NCBI GenBank assembly: GCA_036937835.1
Contig: CM072869.1
Coordinates: forward strand, 4,479,501 to 4,543,500
Direction: 5' to 3'
Origin: Pampus argenteus
Taxonomy: Eukaryota; Chordata; Actinopteri; Scombriformes; Stromateidae
DNA: 64,000 bases
Below are positions 60,701 through 64,000 of this stretch, in pieces. The position numbers were made by a program, and so were the translations under genes. Positions within the stretch are counted from its first letter, which is position 1. Every line of letters begins with the position of its first letter. A model generated the notes under the pieces. It did not search any database and was not told the origin of the DNA. It saw nothing but the letters and a program-made list of their open reading frames with translations.

Positions 60701-63700
60701 CGGCAGCGATGACGACTGAGCCGTGGGCCAGCTGGTACTCCTGACCACCGTGCAGGAAAGGAACCAGAGTCTCCTGCTTCTCCTTAGAGATATGGAAGCC
60801 TTTGAAGCCCACCTAAGAGTAGACCAAAGAGAAAGAGGAGTTAACTGATTAGATGTTAATGCATCACCAGCATCTCCTTAAACTACTTCGTCATTAACTG
60901 ACAAGTGAATATTAAAGTTTTAGGGTGCATTTTTTTTGCGTTTTACCTTCTCATCAAGACAACTTTGGAAATCCTCTTTCATGCTGCTGACTGCCACTCG
61001 GTCCTGAGGCCTCTTCGGTCCGCTCACATACGGCACCATGGAGCTCAGGTTGATTTCAATCACCTGAGCAAAGAACATTACAAAAATATATATAGATTTC
61101 TCTCCTCTCTTGGCTCATTTTTACAAATATTATGATTATATTAAATCAATATTATATTAAATCTTCAAAAATGCACTTATTATAAATAAATATAATAAGA
61201 CAGATTACCTCAGAATACTCGGGGTCTTCTGAGGGGTCTTCATATCTCCGGAAAAGTTTGACAGCCTTCATATAAGACTCCAGCAATTCGAGTTTTTCCT
61301 CTGTGAAGTCTGGAAGGGAAAATTATGCCACATTAGCTCTTCAGTTCTTCCTCTGCTATGAGTTAACAGTAACAATCATAACTGCTATTTCTGAACATGG
61401 ACACATGGTGGCAAAAAGCCCAATAAGATCAGGGTTCATCAGTTCATCCAAAAATAACTTAATGGACTGCTGTGTTTTGCAACTGTGAAGTAGCAATGAC
61501 TCACTTGTTTTTTTAAAGTGCTTGAGTGTGACGTGGTCGACGGGGAAGAAGCTGACAGTAGCGTTGTATTCGGGACACATGTTGGCGATGGTGGTTCGGT
61601 CAGGAGCCGACAGCTGGGACACACCGGGTCCAAAAAACTCTACAAACTTTCCAGCGATCCCAGCTTGCCGCAAGTGCTGGAAAATCATAGCACAAAATAC
61701 GTTAGTACAAAGTAATAGTATTTTCTGTGAATAAATTTTTGTTGCCATGTGTGTAGCTGTTAACAGGTATCTTTTATTTGTTCTTAAACATTTCTTACAA
61801 TTAACTTGCTCCTAATAAGACGTACGGGAAAGCAGAGCGGTGTTACCTTAGTGATGCCGAGGACGATGTCTATGGAGGTGGTCAGAGGGTTGATTGTGCC
61901 CACCAGTTTGCAACCTACGACCTGAGGAAGAGTCAGAGACACTGGCTGGCCCAGCATCACAGCTTCTGACTCAATTCCCCCAACACCTGGTGGAGAAGGC
62001 AGGAGGAAGAAAAGAAACATGTTAAGCATCTTCAAATGCACTGCAGAGTGAAGAAACCTGTCATAACTAACCATATTTATCTCTCCTCACTGCTCATACA
62101 AGTAGGTTTGAAGTTTGAAAATGATTTACCCCAGCCCAGGATGCCCAGGCCGTTGATCATGGTGGTGTGTGAATCGGTTCCCACCACACTGTCGGGGTAG
62201 ATATAACCGTCTCTGAGTTGGACCACTCGAGCCAGATACTCCAGATTCACCTGGTGGACTGTGCCGACGTCCGGGGGAACGACATTCACGTTCTTGAATG
62301 CTTTTGAACACCACTGTTTGGTAGACAGATAGTAAACAAATAACTTTGTGGCCTGTTTAAGGTACAAATACAGTTTTGTTCTGTTCTTTAAAAAAGGACA
62401 GATGTAAAGTTTCTTTACTTTTCACTGAAAATACTTTTTAATCATTATAAGTATATTATTATATAGAAAATATTTCTATGAGTCAAAAGGTATTGGTTGG
62501 TTCTCAATTGTGAACTACTAGAAACTAGTTCTCACTGCTATAAAACACATTATGTGTATCAAATACTACATTAATATACACGGCTTTCTTGTACCTTAAA
62601 GAACTGGAGCCTCTCTTTATTTCTGATTAGCTCCATTTCTTGATTCTTCAGAGCTGTTTCAGGTCTGCAGAAAAAAAGAACAAAAACAGTAAACATGCTT
62701 TTTCTTTAATCAGTAAAAATAGTTCCCCTTTTTTGAAACAGAGAAGAGACTTTTGTTTCGTAGTGATTCATGAAGTTTTAATGTCTTTGACAAACAAATA
62801 AATTTGTGAAATTTTATAAAGTTGCATCATTTGATTTAATTATTTAATCATTAATGATTATAATTACTGATATCTGAAATACTGTACAGTATAGATTTAT
62901 AAATAAGCAAACAAAGTGCCAGAAATGCAAACTGCTCTTGTTAAAAACGTACTCAGAGACAGGCTGCAGGTGGAAAGGGCAGAGAAGAGGCGTATTCTCT
63001 ATCTGCTGGACAGAGGCTGGAGGTCGACCCGGGGAGGATGGAGGGTCACTGCAGGCAGCTTTACTACAGGAGCCCCGCTGGCCTCCACACTGTGAGCCTC
63101 CTTTGGGTGCAGGAGGCCTGGATGGTGTCGGGCGGGAAGGGCCATCACCTCCGCCTGGGTTTGGAGCATTCTGTATGGCACTGTGGACCAAAACAAAATG
63201 TTAAAAAAAAACAAAAAAATATATGACAAAATCAATGAAGTAGACCAGTGTTTTCTATGTTATCTATTACTTTATTACTTATTACTACTTATTGTCAATA
63301 CAAAGGCGGGAAAATATAAATACAAAACACACCATTTGCTATAATCAATTTGTAATGAGTGGTCTACGATGAGGTCTGTGGGGCATTTAGGGTTGACCAG
63401 GCCGGGGTCCACGCCGTGTTTGGCCACAGCGTCCCTCATAGCTGCCAGATCCACCATGGCAGGAATACCACTGTCAAAGCAAACCACAAGAAGGAAATTA
63501 ACTCAACCGAACCGTCCTTCAGGAACATGTAGCAATAATCTACTTGTATAACCTAAAAGCTGATTTTTGATTTGCATATGTTAAAATATTCATAACACGT
63601 TCTTTTTAAAGAGCACAAAGAAAAATCCTGTCAACAAAAGACACAAATCCTGGATGAAACTGACTGATTTTACAAATTTCTTTTTGTAATGTTTTATAAC

Positions 63701-63900
63701 ACGGGGGGGCCGACGTAAACCCTGTGAAACTTACGTGAAGTCCTGCAAAAGGACTCGTGCTGGAGAGAACGGCACCTCGGCTTTATCCTGCTGCTGGTGC
63801 CAATCCATAATGTTCTGGACGTCTTCCTGTTTTGTGTAAAAGCCATCGCAATTACGGATTGCTGCTTCCAGTAAGACACGGATGGACAGAGGCAGCTTAT
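57733..63900 (-). CDS. ireb2: Iron-responsive element-binding protein 2 (IRP2), 5' partial
   Basis: Aconitase-family RNA-binding regulator of ferritin and transferrin-receptor mRNAs. Twenty coding exons: 63900-63735, 63470-63333, 63180-62953, 62664-62595, 62313-62130, 61986-61847, 61676-61505, 61309-61209, 61063-60947, 60812-60653, 60531-60396, 60190-60106, 60006-59850, 59717-59593, 59453-59349, 59246-59104, 58879-58732, 58512-58390, 58161-57976, 57843-57733. They give 930 residues in phase, so roughly 30 N-terminal residues lie right of the window (human 963 aa). Exon 3 here is the IRP2-specific cysteine-rich insert, from AIQNAPNPGGGDGPSRP to ENTPLLCPFHLQPVSE, which excludes ACO1. Fe-S ligand motifs are kept: SCTNNCNPSVM and GYGCATCVGN. 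RLCDCVRANYLASPPLVV and STYIRSPSFFSKL are IRP2-like. The stop follows GGLLRYVARTFL. IRP2 is controlled by FBXL5-mediated degradation (family knowledge). Confidence 0.95.
62953..63180 (-). other. ireb2: IRP2-specific cysteine-rich insert exon of ireb2
   Basis: One exon encodes the insert absent from ACO1. Between the conserved borders AIQNAPNPGGGD and ENTPLLCPFHLQPV it is rich in Pro, Gly and Ser and has Cys in SQCGGQ, GSCSKAAC and LLCPF. In mammals this segment was proposed to take part in iron- or heme-dependent turnover. Confidence 0.85.
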
Positions 63901-64000
63901 CTACACAAAGCAAACAGAGAAAAGGAGGAGACGGTATGTAATTAAATTTAATTGTTCATCAACAGTTTATTGTCCTTGTTATATGACTGTCAACGCAACA

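Noticed and set aside
57733..63900. Alternative identity as cytosolic aconitase/IRP1 (aco1)
   Set aside because: The exon at 62953-63180 encodes the IRP2-specific insert, and diagnostic residues (e.g. SCTNNC) are IRP2-like.
1..64000. tRNA, rRNA, snoRNA or microRNA genes
   Set aside because: I searched by eye for tRNA A/B boxes and obvious hairpins in introns and spacers and could support none; a covariance-model search (Infernal/Rfam, tRNAscan-SE) would be decisive.

Overview
The window looks like a ray-finned (teleost, probably percomorph) fish chromosome. It carries five intron-rich vertebrate genes with short, canonical GT-AG introns, AT-rich non-coding DNA, many (CA)n and poly-A tracts, and fragments of dispersed elements that I recognise as common fish repeats. 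There are no bacterial, viral or CRISPR features. I built every gene model by hand from splice sites, reading frame and remembered homologues. For the three complete genes checked end to end, plus one more complete gene, the summed coding length is divisible by three.

Layout from left to right. (1) snx22-like sorting nexin, minus strand, coding exons between 2677 and the left edge; its C-terminus is probably outside the window. (2) dnai4 (wdr78), minus strand, 17 coding exons at 10950-5587, 742 aa, an axonemal dynein intermediate-chain-type WD-repeat protein. (3) ap3b2, plus strand, 27 coding exons at 12055-35698, 1115 aa, the neuronal beta subunit of the AP-3 adaptor; it occupies over a third of the window and has a 7.9-kb first intron. 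(4) An SV2-family MFS transporter, minus strand, 13 coding exons at 44952-39467, 547 aa. (5) snx1, plus strand, 15 coding exons at 45370-52655, 793 aa, a retromer-associated PX-BAR sorting nexin with an unusually long exon 2. (6) ireb2, minus strand, 20 coding exons at 63900-57733; about the first 30 residues lie beyond the right edge.

The gene orientations give two head-to-head pairs (dnai4/ap3b2 and SV2-like/snx1) and two tail-to-tail pairs (ap3b2/SV2-like and snx1/ireb2). Several products act in endosomal or synaptic-vesicle traffic (SNX22, AP3B2, SV2-like, SNX1). DNAI4 serves motile cilia and IREB2 controls iron homeostasis, so this is not one pathway. The human counterparts of snx22, snx1, ap3b2, ireb2 and SV2B lie on chromosome 15q, so most of the block looks like one ancestral linkage group; dnai4 (human 1p31) is the exception.

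The most notable observations are: a second open first exon inside ap3b2 intron 1 that ends at a splice donor in exactly the phase of exon 1; a GC-rich 78-bp in-frame candidate cassette exon in ap3b2 intron 17; a 311-codon acidic snx1 exon 2 with repeated DLF and SDDFVDL motifs; an SV2 relative lacking the large luminal domain; an RFX X-box just upstream of the ciliary gene dnai4; and a perfect X-box carried by a dispersed repeat near 55950.
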